DNA from: Paenibacillus sp. BIC5C1
Lineage (GTDB): Bacteria > Bacillota > Bacilli > Paenibacillales > Paenibacillaceae
DNA: 64,000 nt
NCBI RefSeq assembly: GCF_032399705.1
Contig: NZ_CP135922.1
Location: 4,960,001 to 5,024,000, forward strand
Reading direction: 5' to 3'
Position 1 is the first letter of the stretch. Every line of letters begins with the position of its first letter. The notes beneath the pieces are model-generated. The model worked only from the letters and a program-made list of their open reading frames with translations, did no database searches and was not told where the DNA came from. Below, piece by piece: positions 52,684 through 63,302 of this stretch. The translations under genes and the position numbers were made by a program.

Positions 52684-53826
52684 TTATTGCGCTCCTTTCA
52701 CTGCGGCTGCCAGTACGGCTTGACGCGGCTGTTGCGGGTGAGTAATTTTGTGCTCCCGAATCATCTCGATGAAGCGGTCGAACAGATAGCTGTTATCATA
52801 TGGTCCTGGCGCTGCTTCAGGGTGATACTGTACGGAAAACGCCGGGAAAGTTTTATGTTTCAGACCTTCAATGGTCTTATCGTTATTGTTGATGTGTGTC
52901 ACTTCGAGCTCCGTATTTTTCACGGACTCTTCGTTTACGGTGTAACCATGGTTCTGGGATGTGATGAAGCAGCGTCCGCTCTCCAGTTCTTTAACCGGGT
53001 GATTTCCCCCGCGGTGTCCAAACTTGAGTTTCTCTGTATCGGCTCCTGCCGCAAGTGCGAACAGTTGGTGACCGAGGCAGATTCCGAAGATCGGATATTC
53101 GCCGAGCAGTTCACTGATCATTTTAACCGCGTGAGGAACGTCTTTCGGGTCCCCAGGGCCGTTGGACAGCTGGATGCCATCCGGGTTCATGCGGCGTATT
53201 TCGTCCGCTGTTACATCATGCGGAACGACGACAACGTCACAGTTGCGTTTGCTGAGTTCACGCAAAATCCCTGTTTTTGCACCGTAGTCAACCAATACAA
53301 TGCGTTCAGCCGTTCCCGGGCTGTTGTACACATGTTGAGTAGAAGTCATAGGAACCTGGTTACGCAGCTCAGCGATGCTGGTGTCTCCCATCATCTCCAG
53401 CAACTCTTCCACAGGTTTCGATCCTGTTGTGAGAATTCCTTTCATTGTGCCGTGGTGACGAATCCGGCGAGTCAGCATCCGTGTATCAATCTCGCTGATC
53501 CCTACGATGCCATACTCTTTAAGCAAATCGTCTACGCTGTATTCCGCACGCCAGTTACTTGGTGTCGGCTCATGACGACGTACCACAAAACCGTGTACGA
53601 ACGGACGAATCGACTCGAAGTCGTCACGTGTAATGCCGTAGTTGCCAATCAGTGGGTACGTCATGGTGACGATTTGACCGCAATAAGAAGGATCCGAAAG
53701 CACCTCTTGATAGCCTGTAATTCCCGTATTAAAAACGACCTCACCTGTTGTTTCACCTTCAGCACCGAATGCTTTCCCGGTGAACAGTGTGCCGTCTTCC
53801 AACAATAATCTTGCCTGTGCCTGCAT
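52684..53826 (-). CDS. carA: Carbamoyl-phosphate synthase small subunit
   Basis: A 380-residue glutaminase subunit. The N-terminal domain begins [20 protein letters not shown]; the class I amidotransferase has the catalytic Cys in [15 protein letters not shown] and His in [14 protein letters not shown]. It delivers ammonia to the large subunit encoded next. A 339-base spacer containing a long palindrome lies between pyrC and this gene, unusual inside a pyr operon. Confidence 0.97.
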   Translation of the reverse strand: MQAQARLLLEDGTLFTGKAFGAEGETTGEVVFNTGITGYQEVLSDPSYCGQIVTMTYPLIGNYGITRDDFESIRPFVHGFVVRRHEPTPSNWRAEYSVDDLLKEYGIVGISEIDTRMLTRRIRHHGTMKGILTTGSKPVEELLEMMGDTSIAELRNQVPMTSTQHVYNSPGTAERIVLVDYGAKTGILRELSKRNCDVVVVPHDVTADEIRRMNPDGIQLSNGPGDPKDVPHAVKMISELLGEYPIFGICLGHQLFALAAGADTEKLKFGHRGGNHPVKELESGRCFITSQNHGYTVNEESVKNTELEVTHINNNDKTIEGLKHKTFPAFSVQYHPEAAPGPYDNSYLFDRFIEMIREHKITHPQQPRQAVLAAAVKGAQ

Positions 53827-53851
53827 CCCATTTCACTCCTCTGTGTTTATC

Positions 53852-54067
53852 AAAGTTGAATACTTTGAGTTGAACATGGGGGACGTTACGTTTGGTGCGG
53901 CTCCGTGGGCAGAAAACCCTTTGATCGCTGTTATCCCCGGATTACTTTGATCCCATTCTTCAAATGGAGTAATCCGGTGATAAAGGCGAACGCTTTGCTT
54001 CATCGGGTTCTTTCTGCCCACTCCGCAGTTACGTTAGTGTCCATGTTCAAAAGCAATATTCAACTTT
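53852..54067. repeat. 216-bp imperfect palindrome between pyrC and carA
   Basis: Outer arms share AAAGTTGAATA, TTGAACATGG, TGCGG, GTGGGCAGAAA and ACCC in inverted order (left 53852-53919, right about 54005-54067). The inner stem is CCGGATTACT/AGTAATCCGG with TTATC/GATAA beside it and a loop near 53945-53968. The whole region can fold as one long hairpin in the transcript. Nothing in it looks coding. It resembles a miniature inverted-repeat element or a structured leader for carA. Confidence 0.75.
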
Positions 54068-54165
54068 TCTTTGTTTCGTATGTTTGACTCTCGGCATGGT
54101 CTGCCTCGAGTTAGTTGTAAAGATGTTATTGAATTAAAGAGTTAATGATTCATTTGTGTAGCGAT

Positions 54166-55470
54166 TTACTGTTGTACCGCGTTGTTCCAAACGCTTTTGC
54201 CGTCCACCCATGTTTGTGTGGCCCAGCCTTTTAGCTTCCAGCCTGTGAATGGAGTGTTTCTTCCTTTTGTTGCAAACGTTGCAGGATCAACCGCTTGTTC
54301 CTGATTCAGGTCAATCATGGTGATGTCTGCAGGTGCTCCCTCTTCCAGTTTGCCTGTATCCAGTCGGAATACCCGTGCCGGATCAGCTGTCATACGTTTC
54401 ACGAGGAAGTCCAGGCTCCAAAGCCCTGTTTCCACAAACTTCGTGTACAGCAGCGGGAAGGCAGTTTCGAATCCGACGATACCGAACGGTGCCAGCTCCA
54501 TGCCTTTTGCTTTCTCTTCTTCGCTATGCGGCGCGTGATCGGTAACAATCATGTCCAGCGTTCCGTCCAGTAAACCTTCGATACAAGCTTGCACATCGCG
54601 TGGTGAGCGAAGAGGCGGATTCATCTTCCAGTTGGCATCCATACCCGGGATATCCTCATCCGACAATACCAGATGGTGCGGACATACCTCAGCCGTTACT
54701 TTAATACCGATGGACTTCGCCAGACGAATCAGGCGAACCGATTGCTCCGTACTTACGTGGCAGACGTGGTAGTGGACTCCCGTTGCTTCTGCAAGCAGGA
54801 TATCACGGCCTACATGAATGGCCTCGGATTCATTCGGGATACCCTTGATACCGTGACGCTTCGAAAACTCGCCTTCTGTCACATATCCTCCGACTACCAA
54901 TGAGTCGTCTTCGCAGTGAGCGATGACTGGCATATCCATGCTTGCTGCCAAGCTCATGGCGTCTTTCATCATTTGAGCGTTTTGCACACCCACACCATCA
55001 TCCGTGAATCCAATCGCACCCGCTTCTTTCAATGCGGCGAAATCAGTAAGTTCACGTCCAAGCTCGTTCTTTGTAATGGCTGCATAAGGCAGTACTTTTA
55101 CCAGGTCGGCTTCTTTAGCTTTATCCAAAACCAGCTTAACAACATCCGCGCTGTCGGTTACCGGTCTTGTGTTCGGCATACACGCAATCGTTGTAAAACC
55201 GCCTTGTGCAGCCGAACGGGCACCCGTCTCGATCGTCTCTTTATGCTCGAATCCGGGTTCACGCAGATGCACATGCATGTCAATCAAACCGGGAATGACC
55301 AGTTTGCCTGAAGCATCGGTTACGCTATGCGCTGATTGCTCTGCTTTCAGTACCGCTTCGTCTTCCACTCCAGCGATCTTTTGAATTTTTCCTTCATCTA
55401 TAATGATCGTTTTCCGTTCAAGTTCCCCTTGTTGATTCAAGATCTTCGCGTTCTTTATAATCTGTAGCAT
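54166..55470 (-). CDS. pyrC: Dihydroorotase
   Basis: A 434-residue class I dihydroorotase that closes carbamoyl-aspartate to dihydroorotate. Zinc ligands are in IDMHVHLREPGFEHKE; other sites are ACMPNTRPV, the His in HCEDDSLV, CHVSTEQSV and the catalytic Asp in IVTDHAPHSEEEK. The start is ATG 55470 with GGAGGG six bases upstream; the frame opens to 55542 without support. Confidence 0.96.
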   Translation of the reverse strand: MLQIIKNAKILNQQGELERKTIIIDEGKIQKIAGVEDEAVLKAEQSAHSVTDASGKLVIPGLIDMHVHLREPGFEHKETIETGARSAAQGGFTTIACMPNTRPVTDSADVVKLVLDKAKEADLVKVLPYAAITKNELGRELTDFAALKEAGAIGFTDDGVGVQNAQMMKDAMSLAASMDMPVIAHCEDDSLVVGGYVTEGEFSKRHGIKGIPNESEAIHVGRDILLAEATGVHYHVCHVSTEQSVRLIRLAKSIGIKVTAEVCPHHLVLSDEDIPGMDANWKMNPPLRSPRDVQACIEGLLDGTLDMIVTDHAPHSEEEKAKGMELAPFGIVGFETAFPLLYTKFVETGLWSLDFLVKRMTADPARVFRLDTGKLEEGAPADITMIDLNQEQAVDPATFATKGRNTPFTGWKLKGWATQTWVDGKSVWNNAVQQ

Positions 55471-55596
55471 AATTGCCCTCCGCTTCGGTTCTGTCCGACT
55501 TGTCAGACAAGCCGGATGATTTTCTTTATCGTGTACCCTCACATCGCTCTATAAGAACTTCCGTCCCGTCAGCCTATGACCCACAGCCAGCCCCTG

Positions 55597-57098
<1,502 letters not shown>

Positions 57099-57123
57099 TC
57101 AGATCATGGCCCCGTGACGAGGA

Positions 57124-57164
57124 GAACAAAAAAGACTCCTTGCCGTGTTAATTGGCAAGGAGTC
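57124..57164 (-). terminator. Leader terminator of the pyr attenuator
   Basis: AGACTCCTTGCC / GGCAAGGAGTCT perfect twelve-pair stem with T6 on the minus strand, 53 bases before pyrR. Upstream GGCAAGG at 57255-57261 could pair with its CCTTGCC half as the antiterminator. Confidence 0.85.
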
Positions 57165-57256
57165 TCCGAACTTCAGACCGCTCTGAAGAAAGTTTACTCT
57201 CGGGATGCACCGCTTCATTTGCCGCAGCAAAAAAGCGATGTATCGTTCACGTTACC

Positions 57257-57328
57257 TTGCCAGTCTCACGGGACTGATTTAAAGGTGCTATTCATGTCGT
57301 TCATATTGAAGGACCTCACAGGGTTCTT
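57257..57328 (-). promoter_or_regulatory. Two PyrR-binding hairpins in the pyr leader
   Basis: On the minus strand AGTCCCGTGAGACT (57262-57275) forms a CAGTC/GACTG hairpin with loop CCGTGA, and AACCCTGTGAGGTC (57312-57325) a second one with loop CTGTGA. Both fit the PyrR anti-antiterminator motif ARUCCNGNGAGGYU with one or two mismatches. Tandem copies ahead of a single terminator are unusual. Confidence 0.75.
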
Positions 57329-57356
57329 TGCTCAATATGTCCGTTTGTCTTCATGA

Positions 57357-57385
57357 ATTATGACAGAAAGACAACCCTCTGTCAA
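57357..57385 (-). promoter_or_regulatory. Promoter of the pyr operon
   Basis: TTGACA (57380-57385) and CATAAT (57357-57362) on the minus strand, spacer 17 bases; start expected near 57350, giving a leader of about 280 bases. Confidence 0.8.
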
Positions 57386-57855
57386 CACCTCAACATCACA
57401 GGCGAATTCCTCTACTGTATTCCCTTTAGAATCAGCAGTTCGGCTGAAAAACATCCAAACACATCACATTTCATTCGTTATTCATAATTATACAATATTT
57501 CTGCATATTTATCCATAGATATTTGCGGAAAACCTTACGTCAAAATAATCCTTTGACTATAATCAAATTTTTGAGACAGAACCCTTCCCTTTTGGAATGA
57601 GCAATACGTTTTGTCAGAACTACTTTAAATACTGAAGGCATTTTAATAGGATACATCTCTTCAAATTTTAGGGTTAAACGTCCAGAAACACGGAATACAT
57701 GAAGGCTCTGCATTAGTCCCCAGTGAAATGGGTAAAGTTTATAAACATGAAACAATTCATTGATGTTTCAATAAAGCCGATATACATAAGGATTTACAAA
57801 TACGCGGCATAGAAATAAGATAAGACCTACATTTATTTACATTTAGGAGGAAGTT
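57386..57855. other. Gene-poor spacer between pyr promoter and YhgE/Pip gene
   Basis: About 470 AT-rich bases. A 71-codon minus-strand frame at 57540-57755 has no ribosome site and no recognisable product. AGGAGG at the right end belongs to the next gene. No repeat, tRNA or clear promoter seen. Confidence 0.5.
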
Positions 57856-60531
57856 ATGCGTCACATTTGGCAAGTTTACAAAACAGACTGGTTGCATATT
57901 TTGAAGGTTCCCACAGGTATTTTTCTAATTGTGGCTATTATTTTACTGCCCGGGGTGTATGACTGGGTAAACGTAAAATCCGTATGGGACCCGTACAGTA
58001 ATACCCAAGGGATCAAAATTGCGGTGACAACCGAGGACAAGGGTGCAACTGTTGCAGGAACTAACGTTAATATTGGAGACGAACTGGTGTCTAGCCTGAA
58101 ACAGAACGAAAAGCTGGGATGGACTTTTGTAAGCCAGGCTGAGGCTGATCATGGTGTGCAAACAGGAGAATATTATGCAAGCCTGCTCATTCCTGGAGAC
58201 TTTTCATCCAAAATTACAGGTATCGTTGACGGGAAACTGGAACGACCAGAAGTAATCTATACCGTTAATGAAAAGGTAAATGCCATTGCTCCAAAAATCA
58301 CAGGTTCCGGTGTATCTGCGATAACAACACAAATCAATGAAAATTTCACTGAAGCCGTCAGTCAGGCTGTTCTAACCAAATTGAAGGAAGCCGGGGTTGA
58401 GATCAATGCCCAACTTCCAACTTTGCGCAAGATGGAGAATGGCATTTTCACGCTGGAGAAAAATCTTCCGGCTATACAAGCTGCAGGTCAAAAGGTACTG
58501 GAAGTGGAAAAAGCCATGCCTGGTATCGTAAAAGATGCTCAAAAGATCGTCGAGATCGAAAAAAAACTGCCCGAAATCAATGAAGCCGCACAGTATGTGC
58601 TTAAGGTGCAGGAGTATTGGCCACAAATTAATGATGCAGCATCCGAAGTGTTGGCTATTCAGGGGCGGATTCCCGATATTCAAAAAGCCGTAGAACGTAT
58701 TCAAGAAGTGGATGCAAACTTTGGTCAGGTATCAGGTGTCATCCAAACGGCCCTGGATAAAACCGACAAGGCTCTCGCTATCGTAACGGCCGCAGAGCAG
58801 GATCTTGACAAAGTATCACAAATCGCTGGTAATGGGATTGAACTGGCCGAAGGCTTGAATCAGTTTGCGGATTCCAGTGAAGAAGCGTTTCAGGCTATAG
58901 GCCCGGTGATCCGGCAAAACCTGCTGCTGGTACAGCAAATCGCAAACGCAGCGTCAGACGTATTTGGGCAATTGCAAAATACGGATCTTAATAACCTGCC
59001 GACAGCAGAAGATCTGGACCGGATTGCTGCCCGCTTGGGGGTTGCGGTAAAACTCGTCGACAGTATGGCAGAACTACTGGGCAAAATCGACAACTTACTT
59101 CCAAGCCATCCTCTTGCTAATAAAATTACGCAGCTGAATACCATTTCAGATAAACTTCAGTTGCAAATCCGACTGGCTGGGATTATCAGTGATGCTCTGC
59201 GTCGCAATACAACTCCGCCCGCAGACGTCATCGCCCAATTAAATGCTCTCTCCAAGGAGATTAGCAGCGGCATTGGCAATATCATGAACACCTACGAGAG
59301 CGAAATATCACCGGCTCTTGCGGCTGGGGTGGATAAGCTGAGATCCGTCCTTTCCACTTCAGCAGATACACTACAGGGAGCAAGGGATCGAATTCCGGAT
59401 ATTGCGGACATTCTTGCGTCAGCCAAAGAAGGCATTACGTTTGGGCAGACTGAATTGATAAAGATCCAGAGCGAACTGCCTCAAATACAATCTAAGATTC
59501 ATGAGATATCAGAGACACTCGCGAATAAAAGTGAAGGCTTTATCCAAGCTTTGAACACAGTATCTTCATTAATTAGAAATGATCTGCCCAAGCTGGGGAC
59601 CAAGCTGAATGAAGCAGCTGATTTTGTTCGGAACGATCTGCCCAATGCGGAGAAACAGATAGGCAAGGCATCCGATTTTGTACAGAACCAGCTTCCGGAG
59701 GTAGAACAAGGAGTACATCGTGTTGCCACGCTTGTACGTGATGATCTGCCCGCATTGGAAAGTGCCATCAGCAAGGCAGCAGACAAACTGAGGGAAGTTG
59801 AAGGAAATAACCAGTTTGCTGAACTCGCCAAGCTTTTGCGCGGCGACATCGAAGAAGAAAGTGCTTTTCTGGCAAGTCCGGTACAAATTAAGGAACAGCA
59901 GCTTTACCCGATTCCGAATTACGGATCAGCCATGTCACCATTTTATGGCGTGCTATCCTTGTGGGTCGGCTCAACGTTGCTAATTTCTTTGCTTCGTGCC
60001 GAAGCTGAGAATCCAGAGGGCAAGTTCCGGGGATACGAGTTGTATCTTGGGCGTCTTGCCACTTTTCTGACTATTGGATTGTTTCAAGCGATCTGTGTCA
60101 GCCTGGGAGATATCTTGATTCTCGGCGCCTATGTCGCAGATAAACTATGGTTTGTGCTGTTTGCCATGCTGGTGAGTGCCGTATTTGTCACCATTACGTA
60201 CACCCTGCTGTCCGTTTTTGGAAATATCGGAAAAGGGATCGCAATCATCTTCATGGTGTTCCAGTTCTCCAGCTCCGGCGGTACGTTCCCGATCAGCATG
60301 ACATCGCCCTTTTTCCAGGCACTAAATCCGTTCATGCCCTTCACATATGCGATTAGTCTGCTGCGTGAGTCAGTCGGTGGGATTTTGTGGTCGACTGCCA
60401 TTAAAGATATTCTGTGGTTGTGCATGTTCATCGCGCTAAGTCTCATCGTTGCACTCGCTTTGAAACGTCCACTTAGCAGTCTCACCAAACGTTCAGCCGA
60501 GAATGCCAAGAAGACCAAAATTATTGCTTAA
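57856..60531 (+). CDS. YhgE/Pip-family membrane protein with long coiled coil
   Basis: An 891-residue protein. An N-terminal span (VPTGIFLIVAIILLPGVYDW) is followed by the YhgE/Pip outer domain (WDPYSNTQGIKIAVTTED), then about 500 residues of helical, repeat-like coiled coil (LPAIQAAGQKVLEVEKAMP, LPEVEQGVHRVATLVRDDLP). At least five C-terminal spans of the ABC-2 membrane type follow (ATFLTIGLFQAICVSLGDIL). Relatives include phage-infection protein Pip and EsaA, the secretion-system envelope protein. No ESX/T7SS genes are visible here, so the role is open. AGGAGG precedes the ATG. Confidence 0.85.
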   Translation: MRHIWQVYKTDWLHILKVPTGIFLIVAIILLPGVYDWVNVKSVWDPYSNTQGIKIAVTTEDKGATVAGTNVNIGDELVSSLKQNEKLGWTFVSQAEADHGVQTGEYYASLLIPGDFSSKITGIVDGKLERPEVIYTVNEKVNAIAPKITGSGVSAITTQINENFTEAVSQAVLTKLKEAGVEINAQLPTLRKMENGIFTLEKNLPAIQAAGQKVLEVEKAMPGIVKDAQKIVEIEKKLPEINEAAQYVLKVQEYWPQINDAASEVLAIQGRIPDIQKAVERIQEVDANFGQVSGVIQTALDKTDKALAIVTAAEQDLDKVSQIAGNGIELAEGLNQFADSSEEAFQAIGPVIRQNLLLVQQIANAASDVFGQLQNTDLNNLPTAEDLDRIAARLGVAVKLVDSMAELLGKIDNLLPSHPLANKITQLNTISDKLQLQIRLAGIISDALRRNTTPPADVIAQLNALSKEISSGIGNIMNTYESEISPALAAGVDKLRSVLSTSADTLQGARDRIPDIADILASAKEGITFGQTELIKIQSELPQIQSKIHEISETLANKSEGFIQALNTVSSLIRNDLPKLGTKLNEAADFVRNDLPNAEKQIGKASDFVQNQLPEVEQGVHRVATLVRDDLPALESAISKAADKLREVEGNNQFAELAKLLRGDIEEESAFLASPVQIKEQQLYPIPNYGSAMSPFYGVLSLWVGSTLLISLLRAEAENPEGKFRGYELYLGRLATFLTIGLFQAICVSLGDILILGAYVADKLWFVLFAMLVSAVFVTITYTLLSVFGNIGKGIAIIFMVFQFSSSGGTFPISMTSPFFQALNPFMPFTYAISLLRESVGGILWSTAIKDILWLCMFIALSLIVALALKRPLSSLTKRSAENAKKTKIIA

Positions 60532-60542
60532 GATCGTCCCTG

Positions 60543-60576
60543 AGACCCTCTGCGTAAAGAACGCAGTGGGTCTTTT
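60543..60576 (+). terminator. Terminator after the YhgE/Pip gene
   Basis: AGACCC-CTGCGT / ACGCAG-GGGTCT arms followed by TTTAGTTTT. Confidence 0.8.
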
Positions 60577-60620
60577 AGTTTTAAACCAACATGCACATAT
60601 CGAATGAATCATGCCAAATA

Positions 60621-60659
60621 AGACAAGGCCATTGGATTTACAGTCCAATGGCCTTGTCT
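60621..60659 (-). terminator. Terminator of the polyprenyl-pentose operon
   Basis: AGACAAGGCCATTGGA paired perfectly with TCCAATGGCCTTGTCT, seven-base loop, then TTATTT on the minus strand. Confidence 0.75.
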
Positions 60660-60686
60660 CATTAAACAGATAGTTAAAATCTCTGA

Positions 60687-61988
60687 TTATTTCACTGTAC
60701 GCTCCTGTTCCAACTGATCATAGGATTGCTTAATGGTTGTTAATGTTTCTACATGCCGATAGATGTTATTCCATGCGGTGACAAGAATACATAGCATGAT
60801 CAAGCCTATTAGCAGTTTTTTACCCAGCCCCGGACGAAGACCAATGACGAAGCTCCCACCGAGGAGGAAAAACGCAAACAGATAGTGTCCCGCATACAGG
60901 TACATATCGTATTGAAATACCGCAAGCCCAAAACCAACAACGATATGAAGTAAAAATGCAAACAGAATGTATGGCACAAGAGTCCATACTTCCCGTTCAC
61001 GGATGCCTTTAATAAACCCAGTGAGCGCCAGCAGCAGAATAAAAGTACCCGTGAGCTGAACATAGATCGGATTGGAACGGGATAGATCCGTCACAAACGC
61101 GACCATGCCCGGGTCCAGCAAATGCACTTTCGGTGAAAGTATTGGATTAATCGTTAGTAAGCTTAAAGCCTTCCAATGAACTGCAAACTGGAATGGAGTG
61201 GCATAGCTTGTTCCCCCATTTTGAATGCCAAGCAGCCAGTTGCTGACCCAACTGCGACCGCCAAACGCGATATACTGTATCCCTGTCAATACTACAATGA
61301 AGGCAACAGCCAGTGCCATAATCCCGATGTACTTTTTCCAACCAGACTTGCTACGCCACGTACGCAAATTGAAAAACATGGCGGCCGCAAACGGCACAAT
61401 GTTGGTTGACGTCAGTCCGAAGTTGATGGATGCCAGCAGCGCATTCGGGATGTAACGGACATCTTTGCGTTCACGGGTGTATTGCATATACAGCACAGAG
61501 AACAAAATAACAAATTGTACGTACGGATACGAATCCGGAATCAACGCGGTAAACATCAGATAGGAGCTGAAACCGAACAATAAAGCGAAAAGTAACGGTG
61601 TGATGATTTGTTTATCTTTTTGACTCAAAAACAGAAATACCAGTACAACCGAACCCGCATTCACAAAGGACTGCAGGATAAGAAAGAACCAATTCCCGTC
61701 CAACAGTTGAGCACCTGCTTCAAGCACGACTGCTAGAAATGAAATTAACGGATGAATCACTGAAGAACTGTTGTCTCCATAATACATGGAAGGATCGAAG
61801 TTAAATAAATTAATTGGAAACTGTGTCGTACTAAATGGTGTGTATGACCCTAGAAGCTCTGCGTTATTCGCTATGTACGTCACGTAAGGTCCATTCATGA
61901 GGGCGTAAAAAAGAGCAAAACCCGCAAACAGGCAAAATGCCGTCCAATTGGTCCTGCGATTATAAAATATATAGTCCAAAAATTTCAT
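60687..61988 (-). CDS. GT-C-like multi-span membrane protein, putative glycosyltransferase
   Basis: A 433-residue protein with about eleven to twelve membrane helices and a large first outer loop (residues 38-80, SYTPFSTTQFPINLF and FDPSMYYGDNSS), a design shared by GT-C glycosyltransferases that use polyprenyl-phosphate sugars outside the membrane. No exact family was recognised. It ends an operon that would supply and flip a polyprenyl-phospho-pentose, so transfer of that sugar to a wall polymer or protein is inferred. It starts 24 bases after the second SMR-like gene. Confidence 0.65.
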   Translation of the reverse strand: MKFLDYIFYNRRTNWTAFCLFAGFALFYALMNGPYVTYIANNAELLGSYTPFSTTQFPINLFNFDPSMYYGDNSSSVIHPLISFLAVVLEAGAQLLDGNWFFLILQSFVNAGSVVLVFLFLSQKDKQIITPLLFALLFGFSSYLMFTALIPDSYPYVQFVILFSVLYMQYTRERKDVRYIPNALLASINFGLTSTNIVPFAAAMFFNLRTWRSKSGWKKYIGIMALAVAFIVVLTGIQYIAFGGRSWVSNWLLGIQNGGTSYATPFQFAVHWKALSLLTINPILSPKVHLLDPGMVAFVTDLSRSNPIYVQLTGTFILLLALTGFIKGIREREVWTLVPYILFAFLLHIVVGFGLAVFQYDMYLYAGHYLFAFFLLGGSFVIGLRPGLGKKLLIGLIMLCILVTAWNNIYRHVETLTTIKQSYDQLEQERTVK

Positions 61989-62012
61989 ACGTTCACATCC
62001 AGTTTCATTATT

Positions 62013-62333
62013 CTAGAAAACCAATAAACACAACCCGCCCATAATACAAGCGACACCGATCCAGCGCAAAGGACCCACTGCTTCCTTAAAGGCAAAGCGC
62101 GCTATAATGAGTGTCCACACATACGTTAACGCATTGGCTGGTAGCACAACCGTTAAGGGAAGAAATTTCAACAATACAATATTCAGGAGCGCACCTGTAC
62201 CATAGAATCCAAGCCCCATTAGAACATGCAGCTTTTTGCGGCTGGTGGCGTAGGCTTTCAAACCCGCTCCCCCCATTGCTCCACACAGGGTCATTGCGAT
62301 CAGGACAGCAATCATCCAGCTATCGATCAACAC
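62013..62333 (-). CDS. SMR/EamA-like half transporter (second of pair)
   Basis: A 106-residue protein with four membrane helices (MIAVLIAMTLCGAMGGAGL, LMGLGFYGTGALLNIVLLKF, VVLPANALTYVWTLIIARFA, WIGVACIMGGLCLLVF). Small DMT proteins encoded as adjacent pairs, such as ArnE/ArnF, flip undecaprenyl-linked sugars. GTG 62333 lies within the end of the first half gene (14-base overlap), with GGGGTGA upstream. Flipping of a polyprenyl-phospho sugar is inferred from pairing and neighbours. Confidence 0.75.
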   Translation of the reverse strand: MLIDSWMIAVLIAMTLCGAMGGAGLKAYATSRKKLHVLMGLGFYGTGALLNIVLLKFLPLTVVLPANALTYVWTLIIARFAFKEAVGPLRWIGVACIMGGLCLLVF

Positions 62334-62649
62334 TGGTTAACGTCACCCCGATTCCAAGCAGCACAACAGCGGCCAGCTTCTGCACCGTAATTTCTTCTCC
62401 TAGCAAAAAGTATCCATAGATCAGCGCAAACACATAGCTGGCACACATCAAAGGATAGGCCACAGACAGCTTTTCCAAAGCAAAAGCCTTGATCATCAAA
62501 ATGGCACCCAGTCCATAACAGAGAAAACCGATGCCCAAATAGATCCAATCGGTCAGACCCCACTTCCAGAACAGTTGGCCCGTTGCTGTAAGAAAAGCGG
62601 AGACCAGCATTAACAGCTTGCCTGTATGGTGCCCTTTTATCTTCCCCAC
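62320..62649 (-). CDS. SMR/EamA-like half transporter (first of pair)
   Basis: A 109-residue protein with four helices (GKLLMLVSAFLTATGQLFWK, YLGIGFLCYGLGAILMIKAF, LMCASYVFALIYGYFLLGE, LAAVVLLGIGVTLTSV). The motif FALEKLSVAYPLMCASYVF is typical of EamA/SMR-type sugar-lipid flippase halves. GTG 62649 has GGAGG seven bases upstream and overlaps the phosphatase end by 13 bases. Works as a heterodimer with the next gene, by inference. Confidence 0.75.
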   Translation of the reverse strand: MGKIKGHHTGKLLMLVSAFLTATGQLFWKWGLTDWIYLGIGFLCYGLGAILMIKAFALEKLSVAYPLMCASYVFALIYGYFLLGEEITVQKLAAVVLLGIGVTLTSVDR

Positions 62650-63269
62650 GACAATGCCTCCATCTCTGGCACGCGCTTATTAATAAAGTAGCGCTGACTC
62701 ACCAATCGCATCACTGGAAGATCGGATAAGGAGTCGGAGTAGGAGCAGGATTGATCATAATCAATCACCATCTTTTTCTCATCCAGATAGGCCTGGATTC
62801 GTCGAACCTTCTCATCCCCTTTGCAATTGCTGCCTTCAACCCTACAGGTATATCCATTTGAGTGACGAACCAGATCGGTACCAATGACATGATCCACCCA
62901 AGGAAAACTTTTAAAATATTTCATATAGGCATGCGGTGATGCGGTCACGAGCAATACATGATAGCCTGCTTCCTTACGGTGCTGCATCTCTACACTTGCC
63001 TCTGCAAAAATGGCAGTACGCAATCGTGTATCAAAAAAATGCTCCAGATCTTTTTCTGACATGCGCTCAATGCTCTTGAAATAGGAACGTTTGACACGCT
63101 CAACGGTCATCAGACCTGCCTTGAACAGTGCGGTATGAAATGCAATTACAGGCAATCTCCATACCTGCCATGGGTAACGTCGAACGCCGTAATGCACAAA
63201 CTGAAACATGGAATCTCTGCGTATAATCGTTTTATCAATATCAAAGATGGCGATTTTCGTGCTTTTCAC
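62637..63269 (-). CDS. HAD-family phosphatase (IB type)
   Basis: A 210-residue enzyme with the nucleophile motif IAIFDIDKTIIRRD (Asp-x-Asp-x-Thr), motif II LLVTASPHAYM, and the final motif CSYSDSLSDLPVMRL. The cap region lies at residues 20-90. HAD-IB members include phosphoserine phosphatase-like enzymes. Between a DPPR-synthase-type prenyltransferase and a flippase pair, the best guess is removal of the 5-phosphate from a polyprenyl-phosphoribose. GTG 63269 has a GGGGG stretch upstream. Confidence 0.85.
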   Translation of the reverse strand: MKSTKIAIFDIDKTIIRRDSMFQFVHYGVRRYPWQVWRLPVIAFHTALFKAGLMTVERVKRSYFKSIERMSEKDLEHFFDTRLRTAIFAEASVEMQHRKEAGYHVLLVTASPHAYMKYFKSFPWVDHVIGTDLVRHSNGYTCRVEGSNCKGDEKVRRIQAYLDEKKMVIDYDQSCSYSDSLSDLPVMRLVSQRYFINKRVPEMEALSWGR

Positions 63270-63302
63270 CCTGATCCCCCTCTACCTTCCGGACTCAAAC
63301 TT

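Noticed and set aside
50175..53808. Long plus-strand frames opposite carB and carA
   Set aside because: They are antisense shadows caused by codon bias of the real genes; translations are Cys- and Phe-rich and unlike proteins.
57540..57755. 71-codon minus-strand frame in the pyr/YhgE spacer
   Set aside because: No ribosome site, no recognisable features and AT-rich composition like the surrounding spacer.
57856..60531. Part of a type VII secretion locus
   Set aside because: The YhgE/Pip protein resembles EsaA-type proteins, but no EssC, EsxA or WXG100 genes are in the window.
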